Below are positions 55,405 to 64,000 of a DNA stretch of 64,000 bases, in pieces (the stretch's first letter is position 1; every line of letters starts with the position of its first letter). This DNA is from Methylomonas montana (GTDB lineage: Bacteria > Pseudomonadota > Gammaproteobacteria > Methylococcales > Methylomonadaceae). The position numbers and the translations under genes were made by a program. The notes under the pieces were generated by a model. That model did not search any database and was not told the origin of the DNA. It saw nothing but the letters and a program-made list of their open reading frames with translations. The DNA lies in NCBI RefSeq assembly GCF_030490285.1, contig NZ_CP129884.1, forward strand, positions 2,418,001 to 2,482,000, given 5' to 3'.

Positions 55405-55644
55405 TTATCCGTTATTGTATTTTTTGCGATATTGATGAACCGCTGCGGTAATCGCGGCAATCACGGCCTTATCGTTGCTGACCGCTACCGACTGCTCTGG
55501 AAACTTGGAAGGCATTTCCGGAAAATAGCGGCGTACCGCTCTGGACATCAGATTGATCGCCACAATCAGCATTGCCAGAAACGCATAGACCATGCCCATT
55601 CCGATCAGCATCAGCTCGATACCAGAAGACAGCATTTCGTTCAT
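55405..55644 (-). CDS. oadG: Oxaloacetate decarboxylase γ subunit
   Basis: The 79-residue protein has one membrane helix (IELMLIGMGMVYAFLAMLIV, then AINLMSRAVRRYF) and a short soluble tail (AVIAAITAAVHQYRKKYNN) that in OadG holds α and β together and helps bind zinc. It is the first gene of the oad operon, 54 bases before oadA. Confidence 0.9.
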   Translation of the reverse strand: MNEMLSSGIELMLIGMGMVYAFLAMLIVAINLMSRAVRRYFPEMPSKFPEQSVAVSNDKAVIAAITAAVHQYRKKYNNG

Positions 55645-55854
55645 GTGTTTCGCCCAAATGATAAAAAATTCACCGCATTATCGCCAAAACCGCCCGATTA
55701 AACAATCCTGAGCGGAGCGAAGGGTTTAGTGACGGAAGTTGGCAAAGCTCAAAAACGCGGCGCGTACACCATCACTGGCGTCGAAATATTAGTCAGAATC
55801 GTGAGCTGAAATTTATGAATTGGAAGAGTAATCAGATGACGTGCGACGATTGTC

Positions 55855-56325
55855 TTAACGAGCGCCTTGCAGATAGCTCAACACATCGGCAACGTGGGTT
55901 TTGACCTGAACCTTGCGCCATTCCTTGATCAATACGCCGTTTTCGTCGATGACGAAGGTGCTGCGCTCGATGCCCTGCACTTGCTTGCCGTACATGTTCT
56001 TCATTTTGATGACATCGAACAGTTTACAGAGCGTTTCATCCTGATCGGACAATAAATCGAACGGAAACGCCTGCTTGCATTTAAAGCCTTCGTGCATTTT
56101 TACGCTATCGCGGGATACGCCGAGAATGACCGTATTCAGTTGATCGAACTGTTCGATATGGTCCCTAAAGGCCTGCCCTTCCGTCGTACAACCTGGAGTA
56201 TTATCCTTGGGATAAAAATACAAAACGACTTTCTTGCCGCGATAGTCGCTAAGCTCGACGGTTTTGTCGCCGGTAGCTGGAATTTGAAAATCGGGAATCG
56301 GGCTACCAATGGCGGGTGCTGTCAT
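55855..56325 (-). CDS. bcp: Thioredoxin-dependent peroxiredoxin of the Bcp/PrxQ group
   Basis: The 156-residue protein has the peroxiredoxin motif YFYPKDNTPGCTTEGQAFRD with peroxidatic Cys46. The resolving Cys five residues later in E. coli Bcp is replaced (CTTEGQ), while other cysteines (FKCKQAF, ETLCKLF) could serve instead or the enzyme may act as a 1-Cys form. GIERSTFVIDENGVLIKEWR is the usual C-terminal part. It removes hydroperoxides. It follows gcvR by 4 bases, the same order as in E. coli. Confidence 0.92.
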   Translation of the reverse strand: MTAPAIGSPIPDFQIPATGDKTVELSDYRGKKVVLYFYPKDNTPGCTTEGQAFRDHIEQFDQLNTVILGVSRDSVKMHEGFKCKQAFPFDLLSDQDETLCKLFDVIKMKNMYGKQVQGIERSTFVIDENGVLIKEWRKVQVKTHVADVLSYLQGAR

Positions 56326-56329
56326 GGGA

Positions 56330-56854
56330 TTACCTTTTGATGGGTTCGAGAATGGCGTCGATATTCAGGCTATCGCAGAAATCCAGAAACTCTTCGCGTA
56401 GCGATAAAATTCGCACCTCCGGCGGCACCAATAACACAAACTTGGTGGAAAACACCGGCGTGTTAAAAAAGGCAGCTTGATGACGACTGGCCGTGATTTC
56501 TTCGATGCAAATTCCTCTATCCAATAAAAACGACGTTACCGCGAACAACACATCGCTTTTATCCATCGAGATCGTTTCTAAAGTATATGGCACACCTTCC
56601 AAAACAGTCGTAGCTTGACCAGGCCGTAAGAAACTCATTTGGATTTCAAAACGAACCTTTATCGCCTCCAACATGCCTTCAAGCTTGGCAATATGATTCC
56701 AGTTGCCGGCAATCAGAAAATAAGCCGCCGTTATTTGGGTCATGTTAGAGGTCCGCAACTCCAACACGCTGCATTGGCAGGCACTCAGCGCCGACAAAAT
56801 CTCCGCGATAAAACCGTTGGACTTGTTGCCCAACACTGTAATTGCAAGTTCCAT
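56330..56854 (-). CDS. gcvR: Glycine cleavage system transcriptional repressor GcvR-like
   Basis: The 174-residue protein holds two ACT domains: one at residues 1-75 (MELAITVLGNKSNGFIAEIL) and one at 90-170 (YTLETISMDKSDVLFAVTSF). There is no DNA-binding domain, as in GcvR, which binds GcvA and glycine rather than DNA. It is placed directly upstream of bcp, as in enterobacteria. The gcv operon itself is not in the window. Confidence 0.85.
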   Translation of the reverse strand: MELAITVLGNKSNGFIAEILSALSACQCSVLELRTSNMTQITAAYFLIAGNWNHIAKLEGMLEAIKVRFEIQMSFLRPGQATTVLEGVPYTLETISMDKSDVLFAVTSFLLDRGICIEEITASRHQAAFFNTPVFSTKFVLLVPPEVRILSLREEFLDFCDSLNIDAILEPIKR

Positions 56855-56922
56855 AGAATTAAGCCCTTAAATATCCCTCGCTCAGTGTAACACCAACGCC
56901 GCGAAAAACAGAGTCGCGACCG

Positions 56923-57360
56923 CTATTGGGATACTATGTCTGTGATGACCGCATGTTCGTCAAAATGCACCGTCAACTTTTTACCGGCGCGTGCCGCAGC
57001 CAACCGGGCGGCATCGACTTTAAAGGTCACTGCCAGTTGCTGGTCGGTGACCGGCTCGGTGCGTTTGGGCGGCACGCTGGAATGCAGCCAGGATAAATAC
57101 AACGTCCAACATAGCCAAATCCCGGCAATAATCGCGACAATCTCGCCGTACATCTGCAATAGTTCCAACAGAGTCTTGTACCCGCCGAACCAGCGAATCT
57201 CGTCAGATAGGCTTTTCAAACCCATCAACCAGGCCCCCAAGGTAAACAAGGGCCATAGAAAATACAACCATAACAACCAGCTAAACAAGGACATAAAGGC
57301 CGAACCGCACTTTTGCTGGAAACTTTGCAAATGCGGCTGATTGATGATGATGTCTTTCAT
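56923..57360 (-). CDS. pgaD: PgaD-like subunit of poly-N-acetylglucosamine synthase
   Basis: Read from ATG 57360 (MKDIIINQPHLQSFQQKCGS), which overlaps the pgaC stop by 4 bases; 145 residues. Two membrane helices (FSWLLWLYFLWPLFTLGAWL and VAIIAGIWLCWTLYLSWL) and a soluble C-terminal part (VTFKVDAARLAAARAGKKLT) match PgaD. PgaD and PgaC bind c-di-GMP together and make poly-β-1,6-GlcNAc. The gene is last in the pgaBCD order. Confidence 0.85.
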   Translation of the reverse strand: MKDIIINQPHLQSFQQKCGSAFMSLFSWLLWLYFLWPLFTLGAWLMGLKSLSDEIRWFGGYKTLLELLQMYGEIVAIIAGIWLCWTLYLSWLHSSVPPKRTEPVTDQQLAVTFKVDAARLAAARAGKKLTVHFDEHAVITDIVSQ

Positions 57361-58703
57361 TTTTGCCTCAAGCCCCGGTCCAAAGTCACCCAAACCGCGC
57401 GTTGACCGCTCTTTTTGCGCAAAGCCTTGATGCAACCGTTAATGGTAGTGCCGACATTGATCAACCAATAAACGATCGGATACCAGATCATCCAGTAGTA
57501 ATGCTGTGCAGAGCCGCCGCTTTTGCGTTCGTAACTGGAATCTATCGCCAAACTGACCGCGAACTGAATCAGACAAGTCACGCATAGCAACATACTGGTC
57601 CAATGCGGCGACAAATCCTCCAAGGCTTCCTGCGGTTCACTGCTAAACCACTCCAAGGGCACCAGCGCCAACATTGCCACCACCAGAAATGCCCAGGTCA
57701 AACTGATGCAGCACTCCAGGTACAGTGGCCACATACCGCGCGAACGCCAACGCCACAACGGCCGAAAATAACGCAGCAGCACCTCGACACCACCCTGCGC
57801 CCAACGGCTGCGCTGTTTCCATAGGCCGTTCAAGGTTTCCGGCATCAACACCCAGCACAAGGCGTTCGGTTCGAAACGAATCGCCCAGCCGGCCAGTTGC
57901 AATTTCCAGCTGATATCGATGTCCTCCGTCACCATATCCGGACTCCAGTAACCAACATCGTGCAAGGCGGTTTTCCTAAATCCTGCAATCACACCGGAAA
58001 TGGTAAACACATGGCCGTAAGAGCGCTGGGCGCGCTTGATCATACCGACGATGGCCGAAAACTCGCCGACCTGAATCTTGCCCAACAACGTGGAACGGTT
58101 GCGTATCCGCGGATTGCCGGTCACCGCGCCAACATGCGGGTCTTCCAGAAAATGCCGGACGATCCAGGCCGTGGCATTCGGCGCCAACAAGGCGTCGCCG
58201 TCGATGCCGATCAGAATTTCGCTATTTGCCAGCAAGGCCGCCGTACGCAAACCTACCGCCTTGCCCTGATTGCTGGCCAGATTGACCACCCGAATTTGCG
58301 GATGTTGATCAGCCAATTCGTGCAAAATCTCCAGCGTGTTGTCCTTGCTGCCGTCGTTAATCGCAATGATTTCGACATTGGGATATTGCTGATGCAACAG
58401 GTATTCGATGGTTTCCCGGACGTTCTCGCCCTCGTTATAACAAGGGATCAAAATCGACACCGAAGGATATTCCGGCAGCACCGGTAAATCGGACAGCACA
58501 TTGCCGCGATTGCGCTCCCAGCGCAGGTAATAAATCAGGCCGCCCAGCATCCAGACATAGGCCATCAGCAACGGGTAATAAAACACGAATCTCGACAGCC
58601 ATTCGTTAACCTGCCACCAAGGCACTTCCTCCCAATGTTCGCGGGTAATCAGCCACCAATCGATGAATTGCTGGACCCAGACTTGGTCTATCAAGTTCTC
58701 CAT
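57357..58703 (-). CDS. pgaC: Poly-β-1,6-N-acetylglucosamine synthase, glycosyltransferase
   Basis: The 448-residue protein has N-terminal membrane helices (YPLLMAYVWMLGGLIYYLRW), then a processive GT2 domain: SVSILIPCYNEGENV, IIAINDGSKDNTLEIL, LIGIDGDALLAP (DxD), MVTEDIDISWKL and QRSRWAQGG, the QxxRW that holds the growing chain. Three C-terminal helices complete it. It polymerises UDP-GlcNAc into biofilm PNAG. It lies 7 bases after pgaB. Confidence 0.95.
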   Translation of the reverse strand: MENLIDQVWVQQFIDWWLITREHWEEVPWWQVNEWLSRFVFYYPLLMAYVWMLGGLIYYLRWERNRGNVLSDLPVLPEYPSVSILIPCYNEGENVRETIEYLLHQQYPNVEIIAINDGSKDNTLEILHELADQHPQIRVVNLASNQGKAVGLRTAALLANSEILIGIDGDALLAPNATAWIVRHFLEDPHVGAVTGNPRIRNRSTLLGKIQVGEFSAIVGMIKRAQRSYGHVFTISGVIAGFRKTALHDVGYWSPDMVTEDIDISWKLQLAGWAIRFEPNALCWVLMPETLNGLWKQRSRWAQGGVEVLLRYFRPLWRWRSRGMWPLYLECCISLTWAFLVVAMLALVPLEWFSSEPQEALEDLSPHWTSMLLCVTCLIQFAVSLAIDSSYERKSGGSAQHYYWMIWYPIVYWLINVGTTINGCIKALRKKSGQRAVWVTLDRGLRQK

Positions 58704-58710
58704 TTATCGC

Positions 58711-60630
58711 TTAATCCTTTTTAGCCACCGGAAAGAATTTCTTCAGCTCCGCCAACTTGGGCTGATCGTTAAAAACGTTATCGGGATAGTAACCGATGTG
58801 TTTGGCGCCGTATTTTTTCAATAACTCGAATTGTTCGGTAAAGATCGGCATCGGAATATCCTGCTTGGTTTTCCAATTAACCGCCTGCAACTCGAACACC
58901 ATCTTGTCCAGGCCGTTAGGATATTGCGCGGTTTTTTCCACTAGCTCCTTCAGCCATTGTCTGGGATTTTCCGCGTCTTCCATGAACGGCATCGCCTCCA
59001 CCGCCACATAATCGTAATGCTTCAGAAACGCCGGAAAAGACTGCGCATACCATTCTTCGCTATACGGCTTCAACAGCGGCAAAGCATAAAAATTGCGGGC
59101 GGTCTTCAGATAAGGCCGATAGTATCTGACCTTATCGGTCAGATAATCGGTGAACTGACCGATCAGCTCGGTCTTGTGTTGCGCCCAACGCAAACGCAGT
59201 TCGCTGGAAGCGTGGATTTTGTCGAACTCGGCCGGCAAGCCCCACACCGTGCGGGTAAACTCCATCGCCAGCGGGGAAACGTCCTCGAAATCCGACAATA
59301 TGCCGTCGTCGTGAAACAGGATGCCGTTGAAACTGCAATGTTTGGCCAAGTCTTCGTAAATCTCGCCGATATATTGGCGCGCTTCCGGGTTAAACGGCGA
59401 CAGCCGAGTGTACACATGCCGGGATAACTGCGGTTCGCCGTCGCGCCATTCCTTGACATACCATTTCAGCGGCACATCGGCCTTGTAAGCCATGATCGGC
59501 ATCCAGGCATACACTTTCACGCCGGCCCTTGTGCGCAGATGCAAGGCCACATGGTTGAATAGATCGCGCCGCACCGGTAAATGCCGATTGGGGAAATATA
59601 ATTGATCGGCGTTGCCGTCACCGTCCGGGTCGGAATAGGCTTGCAGATAGACCGTATTGGCGCCGCTGGCTTTGATGCGCTCGACCACCGCCGCCAGATT
59701 CTTCTCGGTCTGCTCTTCGTCGTCGTCGAAAATGTAATCCATATCGACATGCGCCACCCTGAGCTGCTCGCCGGCGCGTTGATTTTTCACAATACCGGCA
59801 AATTGCTCGGTATTGGGGTCGTCGGCGATCATCATCCGCTTCATCACAAAAGCGTCGGCCAAGGTGTTGGTGCCGTCATTCAGCCCCATCGTCAAGCGCA
59901 TGCCAGCCAGCTTGGCGGCCTCCAGCGCGATAGAATTGTATTCGCCGTAAGGCCAGACTATTACCCGCGGCCGCTTGCCGAGGATTTGCAACAGCCGTTC
60001 CGAACTCTTATCGACTTCCTGAAAGATGCGCTTACGATAATCTTCGTCTTTTTCGTATTCGTCATACTCCGAGCTATACAAGCGCGCGGTCACCGCACTT
60101 TGCTCATTGCCTTGCGGATTGGCGACGATGCCATGATGCAAATCGTGAGTATGCGAAGCCACTTCGACCAGACCGCTCTCCATCACCTCGCGAATCTGTG
60201 CCGGCGTCATCAGCGGCTTGACGCCCGGCACATTCTGCTGCTCCAGCCAGGTGCCAACCACCGCCAATGTGGCCGGATATTTGTACTTTTTCAGCAAGGG
60301 CATGGCGCGGGTATAAAAACTCAAATAGCCATCGTCGAAGGTCAGCATCACCGCCTTGTTAGGCAGTTGCTTATCCCCTTTCAGGCAATCCAGTAAATCC
60401 TGCACGCTGATGACGTGATAATTGTTTTTCTTCAACCAGGCGAAATGATCGTTGAGATGATCCTTGTTCACCCCAATCCGGTCGAACGGCGGCACTCTTT
60501 CTTCTTCTTCGAGAATATCGTGATAATTCAATACCAGAAAGCTGGCATTAGTCGAGTCGGCAGCCAGCAACGGCCTAATAAACAAACAGGCAATGACAAA
60601 AACTACACGGGCAACAAAGCGTATATTCAT
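58711..60630 (-). CDS. pgaB: Poly-β-1,6-GlcNAc N-deacetylase
   Basis: The 639-residue protein has a signal peptide (MNIRFVARVVFVIACLFIRP, cleavage near LLAAD), a carbohydrate esterase 4 domain (LNYHDILEEEERVP; VMLTFDDGYLSF with the catalytic Asp; SHTHDLHH for zinc) to about residue 270, then the GHL13/PgaB C-terminal hydrolase domain (NTVYLQAYSDPDGDGNADQL; FNGILFHDDGILSDFEDVSP). It partially deacetylates PNAG in the periplasm for export. It is the first gene of the operon here; the porin gene pgaA normally before it is not adjacent. Confidence 0.94.
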   Translation of the reverse strand: MNIRFVARVVFVIACLFIRPLLAADSTNASFLVLNYHDILEEEERVPPFDRIGVNKDHLNDHFAWLKKNNYHVISVQDLLDCLKGDKQLPNKAVMLTFDDGYLSFYTRAMPLLKKYKYPATLAVVGTWLEQQNVPGVKPLMTPAQIREVMESGLVEVASHTHDLHHGIVANPQGNEQSAVTARLYSSEYDEYEKDEDYRKRIFQEVDKSSERLLQILGKRPRVIVWPYGEYNSIALEAAKLAGMRLTMGLNDGTNTLADAFVMKRMMIADDPNTEQFAGIVKNQRAGEQLRVAHVDMDYIFDDDEEQTEKNLAAVVERIKASGANTVYLQAYSDPDGDGNADQLYFPNRHLPVRRDLFNHVALHLRTRAGVKVYAWMPIMAYKADVPLKWYVKEWRDGEPQLSRHVYTRLSPFNPEARQYIGEIYEDLAKHCSFNGILFHDDGILSDFEDVSPLAMEFTRTVWGLPAEFDKIHASSELRLRWAQHKTELIGQFTDYLTDKVRYYRPYLKTARNFYALPLLKPYSEEWYAQSFPAFLKHYDYVAVEAMPFMEDAENPRQWLKELVEKTAQYPNGLDKMVFELQAVNWKTKQDIPMPIFTEQFELLKKYGAKHIGYYPDNVFNDQPKLAELKKFFPVAKKD

Positions 60631-60972
60631 TAATTAAAGCGGGAAAAGATACTGGAAACAGCTGGTTTTCGGTGTTGAAAAAGACCAGAACAGGACGGCG
60701 CATTTTACCTGAATCGCTGTTTTTAGGCCGCTTAATTTGTTCGCGCGGCTATGGTCGCAGCTTTATCGAAAAGTTCACTATCCCCTACGCAAGGTTGCAA
60801 GTCTTATCCAGAAATAACAATCTCTCCGGCTCGCCCAGATTAAACACATCTCATAAACTTGGAATTCCTAATAAAAAACTGGTTATTATTAAGGAAAAAA
60901 GCGCTTGCCGCCGCAGCTGACAGGACTGCTTGAAGGCCCGACGGATTAGCGAATCATCACCTCGGAGTATCC
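60631..60972. other. Divergent promoter region between pgaB and the SulP gene
   Basis: This 342-base gap should hold the promoters of pgaBCD (left) and sulP (right). An 82-codon frame at 60672 has no protein-like character. No clear operator or riboswitch was seen. Confidence 0.45.
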
Positions 60973-62592
60973 ATGCACAAATCTTTACCCTCTTCTTCGA
61001 TAATCCGCTCGGCTGGTCAAGGCCATTGGCGGCAAGACATCACCGCCGGCTTTTTAGTGTTTCTGATCGCCTTGCCGCTGTGCCTGGGCATTGCCCTGGC
61101 CTCCGGCTTTCCGCCGATGGCCGGCATCATTTCCGCCATCGTCGGCGGCTTGCTGGTATCCCGGATCGGCGGCGCGCAACTGACCATCACCGGACCGGCA
61201 GCCGGCTTGATAGTGGTGATCCTGACATCGGTACAGGCGCTAGGTGACGGCGATGCGATGGCCGGTTATCGCTACACTTTAGCCGCGATTGTGATTGCCG
61301 GCGCCTTGCAAACCGTGCTGGGCTATTTCAAGGCGGGCCGTTTGGCGGCGTTTTTCCCGGCTTCAGTCGTGCACGGCATGCTAGCGGCCATCGGCATTAT
61401 CATCATCAGCAAACAGCTGCCGGTGATGGCCGGCGTGCAAAGTCAGGGCGCCAGCATCCTGTCCGGCATCCTGGCCTTGCCGCATAGCCTGATTTACTTC
61501 ATGCCGCAAATTGGCCTGATCGCGTTGGCCGGCATCGTCGTGCTAGTCGGCTGGCCGCATGTGCAACAGCCGCTGCTGCGCAAGATTCCAGCGCCCATCA
61601 TCGTCATCGCCTCCGGCATCTTGCTCGGCCAGGTCTTTCGACTCGACCAACTGCAACCCGGCGAAGCTTTCATTGTCCCCAAGGACATCCTGTTCGCACC
61701 CCATTTTCTGGTGACGTTTCCGGACGGTCTGCTGGACAGTTTCTATCTGCCGGATTTCGGCAAGCTCGCCGAGTTTGGTTTTTGGGAAAGCGTGGTGTCG
61801 ATCTGCTTGGTGGGCAGCCTGGAGAGCCTGCTCAGCGCCGCAGCTGTCGACAAACTCGACCCGGAGAAACGTTATTCCGACTTAAACAAAGAACTGCGCG
61901 CGGTCGGTATCGGTAATGTGGTCTCCGGCATGATCGGCGGCCTGCCGATGATCGCCGAAATCGTCCGTAGCTCGGCTAACATCGACGCCGGCGGCCGCAG
62001 CAGTTGGGCCAACTTCTTTCATGGCGGCTTCGTGCTGTTATTTGTGGTGTTGTTTCCAGGCTTGATCTCGACGATCCCGCTGGCATCGTTGGCTGCGCTG
62101 CTGGTCTATACCGGCTATCGCTTGGCGTCGCCGCAAGCCTTTGCCAAAAGCATGGATATGGGCAAGGAGCAACTGGCCTTGTTCGTGATTACCATTTTGG
62201 CGATTCTGGCCAGCAACCTGTTGATCGGCGTGCTGCTTGGTATCGCCGCTAAACTATTGCTGCATATCGGCCGCGGGGTACCGTTGAGCAACATGCTGTC
62301 GATGTCCTACAAACTGCAAGCCAACGGCCCGGACAGTTGGATTATTAAAGTCAGCGGCGCGGCCTTGTTCTCCAACTTTCTGGCGTTGAAAAGCCAGATT
62401 GCCACCCTCGCCGACGGCCAAACCGTGATATTCGATGTAACCGCCGCCGACCTGATCGACCACACCGTAATGGAATTTATCGCCCATTACCAAGAAGACT
62501 ACATCGCCCGTGGCGGCCGTTGCGAAATTCACGGCCTGGCCGATTTGGAATCTTTGGGAGACCATGCCCTGGCTGCAAGAAAGCGTCGATAA
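60973..62592 (+). CDS. SulP family anion transporter
   Basis: The 539-residue protein has about 12-14 membrane helices with the SulP signatures DITAGFLVFLIALPLCLGIA and ISAIVGGLLVSRIGGAQLTI, the GPAAGLIVVI loop, VGSLESLLSAAAVDKLDPEK and AEIVRSSANIDAGGRSSWAN. A C-terminal STAS domain is short (VIFDVTAADLIDHTVMEFI, residues about 470-530). Members transport sulfate, bicarbonate or other anions; the group with this motif is often annotated as bicarbonate- or sulfate-type and cannot be resolved here. CTCGGAG lies just before the ATG. Confidence 0.88.
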   Translation: MHKSLPSSSIIRSAGQGHWRQDITAGFLVFLIALPLCLGIALASGFPPMAGIISAIVGGLLVSRIGGAQLTITGPAAGLIVVILTSVQALGDGDAMAGYRYTLAAIVIAGALQTVLGYFKAGRLAAFFPASVVHGMLAAIGIIIISKQLPVMAGVQSQGASILSGILALPHSLIYFMPQIGLIALAGIVVLVGWPHVQQPLLRKIPAPIIVIASGILLGQVFRLDQLQPGEAFIVPKDILFAPHFLVTFPDGLLDSFYLPDFGKLAEFGFWESVVSICLVGSLESLLSAAAVDKLDPEKRYSDLNKELRAVGIGNVVSGMIGGLPMIAEIVRSSANIDAGGRSSWANFFHGGFVLLFVVLFPGLISTIPLASLAALLVYTGYRLASPQAFAKSMDMGKEQLALFVITILAILASNLLIGVLLGIAAKLLLHIGRGVPLSNMLSMSYKLQANGPDSWIIKVSGAALFSNFLALKSQIATLADGQTVIFDVTAADLIDHTVMEFIAHYQEDYIARGGRCEIHGLADLESLGDHALAARKRR

Positions 62593-63033
62593 ACTTCCGT
62601 CCCTCCTTAACCAAAAAAGGGGGCTAGCAATACTCGACACGGCTGTAGAGACTCAACATCCTGAGGCATTCACCAATCAGTTGATAGGCTCCACGCTGAA
62701 TTCGGCCTCTGTTGCCTATCTTGACACAAGGTCAAAGGTTTCCGCTGGAATCGAAAACAGATTTAGCGGATTTATCGCAAACGAGAGTTAAAGCCTTGCG
62801 TAGAGCTGCCCCAAGAAACTGAGCACATACGACACATCAGCAGATCACGAATGTAGCTCAAGATTACTGTTTGTAAGCAAAAATTGACAGTCTCTATCGA
62901 GTGCGATAACTTCGACGATTAACATAAGGGAACCTCAAAAAATGCCCTCTCCCAGAGGGAGAAGGAGGTTATTTTGATTTTTAGAAATTCTCATAATAGA
63001 TATATTTCATAAACGCTTACCTAAATTATCGGT
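62593..63033. other. Intergenic region with one hairpin, no gene seen
   Basis: This is a 441-base gap between the SulP gene and the receiver gene. A frame ending at 62791 (overlapping the end of sulP) has no ribosome site and no protein-like pattern. The stem-loop at 62931-62982 is listed separately. Confidence 0.45.
62931..62982 (+). terminator. Nested hairpin with T-rich tail
   Basis: Outer stem AACCTC (62931-62936) with GAGGTT (62965-62970) encloses an inner stem CCCTCT (62945-62950) with AGAGGG (62954-62959), and is followed by ATTTTGATTTTT. It may end the sulP transcript or belong to a repeated intergenic family (the inner part resembles the CCCTCTCCC-type repeats seen between genes in many gammaproteobacteria). 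Confidence 0.5.
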
Positions 63034-63423
63034 TTGGATGTGAAAACAAGACAAAGGATTTTGCTTGTCGAAGATGACAAAAACTGTGCAGATTTATTGC
63101 ATTACGTTTTGGTAAGAGCCGGCTTCCAGGTAGACATCGCAGCAGACGGTCTTCAGGGACAAAGACTCATCAATAACTCCGCAAATCCGCCAGCACTGGT
63201 CTTAACAGGGTTGATTTTGCCTTACATAGATGGCTATCAACTGCTGCAGCAAGTTCGCAAAACTGAAAATTGGTCACAAGTGCCAATCATTGTTTTAAGC
63301 TCTAAAACTCAAGAACAAGATATTGTCAGGGCTTTTCAGCTCGGCGCGTCGGACTACGTCACCAAACCTTTTCAATTGGGAGAATTATTAGCTCGTATCG
63401 ATTGCCGTATAAACGAGAGCTAA
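63034..63423 (+). CDS. Stand-alone receiver domain lacking the phosphoacceptor Asp
   Basis: The 129-residue protein is a single receiver domain: ILLVEDDKNCADLLHYVLVR with the acidic pair, IIVLSSKTQEQDIVRAFQLG with the conserved Ser/Thr, and SDYVTKPF with the Lys. The central strand reads PALVLTGLILPYIDG, where the family has an Asp at the Gly after Thr (usual pattern LxLxDLxLP). Phosphorylation at that site is therefore not possible. Start is TTG 63034 or GTG 63040; neither has a strong ribosome site. It is followed 10 bases later by the TPR protein gene and is probably co-transcribed with it. Confidence 0.8.
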   Translation: MDVKTRQRILLVEDDKNCADLLHYVLVRAGFQVDIAADGLQGQRLINNSANPPALVLTGLILPYIDGYQLLQQVRKTENWSQVPIIVLSSKTQEQDIVRAFQLGASDYVTKPFQLGELLARIDCRINES

Positions 63424-63433
63424 TATTTCGTAT

Positions 63434-64000
63434 ATGTCTCACATTTACCGTTGGTTTATCATCTGTTCGATGATTTCCGGGCCATTATCAGCCGCCAATA
63501 CCCAGCCCCTGATCGATGAGGCGGTCCATAGCGGTCGTTTTTCAGATGCAGAGCGACTTCTGCGCGACGACTTAATTCAAAATCCCAATAATGCAGAAGC
63601 GGCTTTTCGATTAGCCAAAGTGCTGTCCTGGCAAAAAAAATATGACGACGCGGAAATCGCTTACCGCGCACTATTGGCGAACGAACCGGAAAATACCGAC
63701 TATCAATTAGGGCTCGCCCAAGTCTATGTATGGCGAAATCAGCCCGCATTAGCCCTGCCGTTGCTCGAAAAAGCCAGAGCCTCAGCTGCGGCTGATTCGG
63801 ATATTTGGCGGTTACATATTCAAGCGCTAGCGGCAAAAGGCGATGTAGTATCGCTTCGGCAAGCGCTTGTTTTGAGACAACAGGCAGCGGAACGTTTCCC
63901 AAACTTGAATTGGCCCGCTATAGAAGAGCCTCCGGAAAATGCCGCGACAAAGCCGGTTGCAGGCGTCGTGACAGCATTGGAACGAAAATTCAATGACCCC
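63434..64000 (+). CDS. Secreted TPR protein, 3' end outside the window
   Basis: From ATG 63434 an open frame runs to the window end (189 codons). It begins with a signal peptide (MSHIYRWFIICSMISGPLSA, cleavage before ANTQP), then tetratricopeptide-like repeats: SGRFSDAERLLRDDLIQNPN, YDDAEIAYRALLANEPENTD, and ALALPLLEKARASAAADSDI. The end in the window reads TALERKFNDP. A signal peptide, TPRs and then a β-barrel is the plan of YaiO-type and PgaA-type outer-membrane exporters; the barrel part would lie beyond 64000. Being near pgaBCD, a role in PNAG export is a possibility. Confidence 0.75.
   Translation, partial: MSHIYRWFIICSMISGPLSAANTQPLIDEAVHSGRFSDAERLLRDDLIQNPNNAEAAFRLAKVLSWQKKYDDAEIAYRALLANEPENTDYQLGLAQVYVWRNQPALALPLLEKARASAAADSDIWRLHIQALAAKGDVVSLRQALVLRQQAAERFPNLNWPAIEEPPENAATKPVAGVVTALERKFNDP

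Noticed and set aside
60672-60920. 82-codon frame between pgaB and the SulP gene
   Set aside because: No ribosome site, low protein character; the region is better explained as a divergent promoter area.
62510-62791. 93-codon frame starting inside the SulP gene
   Set aside because: First 28 codons are out-of-frame SulP sequence; the rest has no recognisable pattern or start.

Overview
The window looks like the chromosome of a gammaproteobacterium. It carries msrPQ, the gcvR-bcp pair, the sodium-pumping oxaloacetate decarboxylase genes oadGAB, a pgaBCD operon and a MoxR/DUF58/TgpA-like membrane operon. The mix would suit a Methylomonas-type methanotroph, but no diagnostic methane gene lies here, so the genus is a guess.

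Positions 1 to about 20.2 kb are accessory DNA with lower GC and many broken or foreign genes. From the left: a strong terminator and two small unknown genes; a Mor-like regulator fused to the edge of an hsdR fragment that is truncated at both ends; an HNH nuclease; an AAA ATPase/subtilase pair matching the IetAS defence system; a DnaQ-like exonuclease and a tyrosine integrase; an unknown gene with an apparent -1 frameshift at an A-AAA-AAT slip site; a compact operon of AAA ATPase, helical protein and DEDDh exonuclease; an ankyrin protein; an origin-like stretch with three arrays of 9-bp-spaced GTAAC/GTTAC pentamers; an H-NS-like protein, an AlpA-like regulator and a TOPRIM-DUF927 primase-helicase. 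About 750 bp inside the primase gene is inverted, leaving three intact coding pieces. The next gene is split by an IS5-type element with a 6-bp target duplication. A 22-base copy of a tRNA-Leu 3' end at 20177-20198 is the likely right attachment site of the island; the intact tRNA would lie left of this window.

From 20.6 to 41.1 kb the genes look like core genome: msrPQ with a truncated doxX beside a stray sigma-54-activator tail; a four-gene membrane operon (S26-like protein, MoxR, DUF58, TgpA-like); a signalling operon (porin, phosphate-binding-like protein, receiver-GGDEF-EAL protein, histidine kinase); EVE and HIT proteins; a FAD amine oxidase; a glutathione S-transferase; a small double-glycine peptide; a spermidine-synthase-like protein; and a YgiQ radical SAM protein with a palindromic repeat in frame.

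From 41.1 to 52.3 kb is a surface-glycan cluster on the minus strand. It holds glycosyltransferases, methyltransferases, a polysaccharide deacetylase, a Wzx-type flippase and a UDP-GlcNAc 2-epimerase. Its downstream half is notably AT-rich and is separated from the upstream half by an IS1595-family element with an 8-bp target duplication. From 52.3 to 64 kb come oadGAB, gcvR-bcp, pgaBCD (no adjacent pgaA), a SulP transporter, a receiver protein lacking its phosphoacceptor Asp, and the start of a secreted TPR protein cut by the window end.
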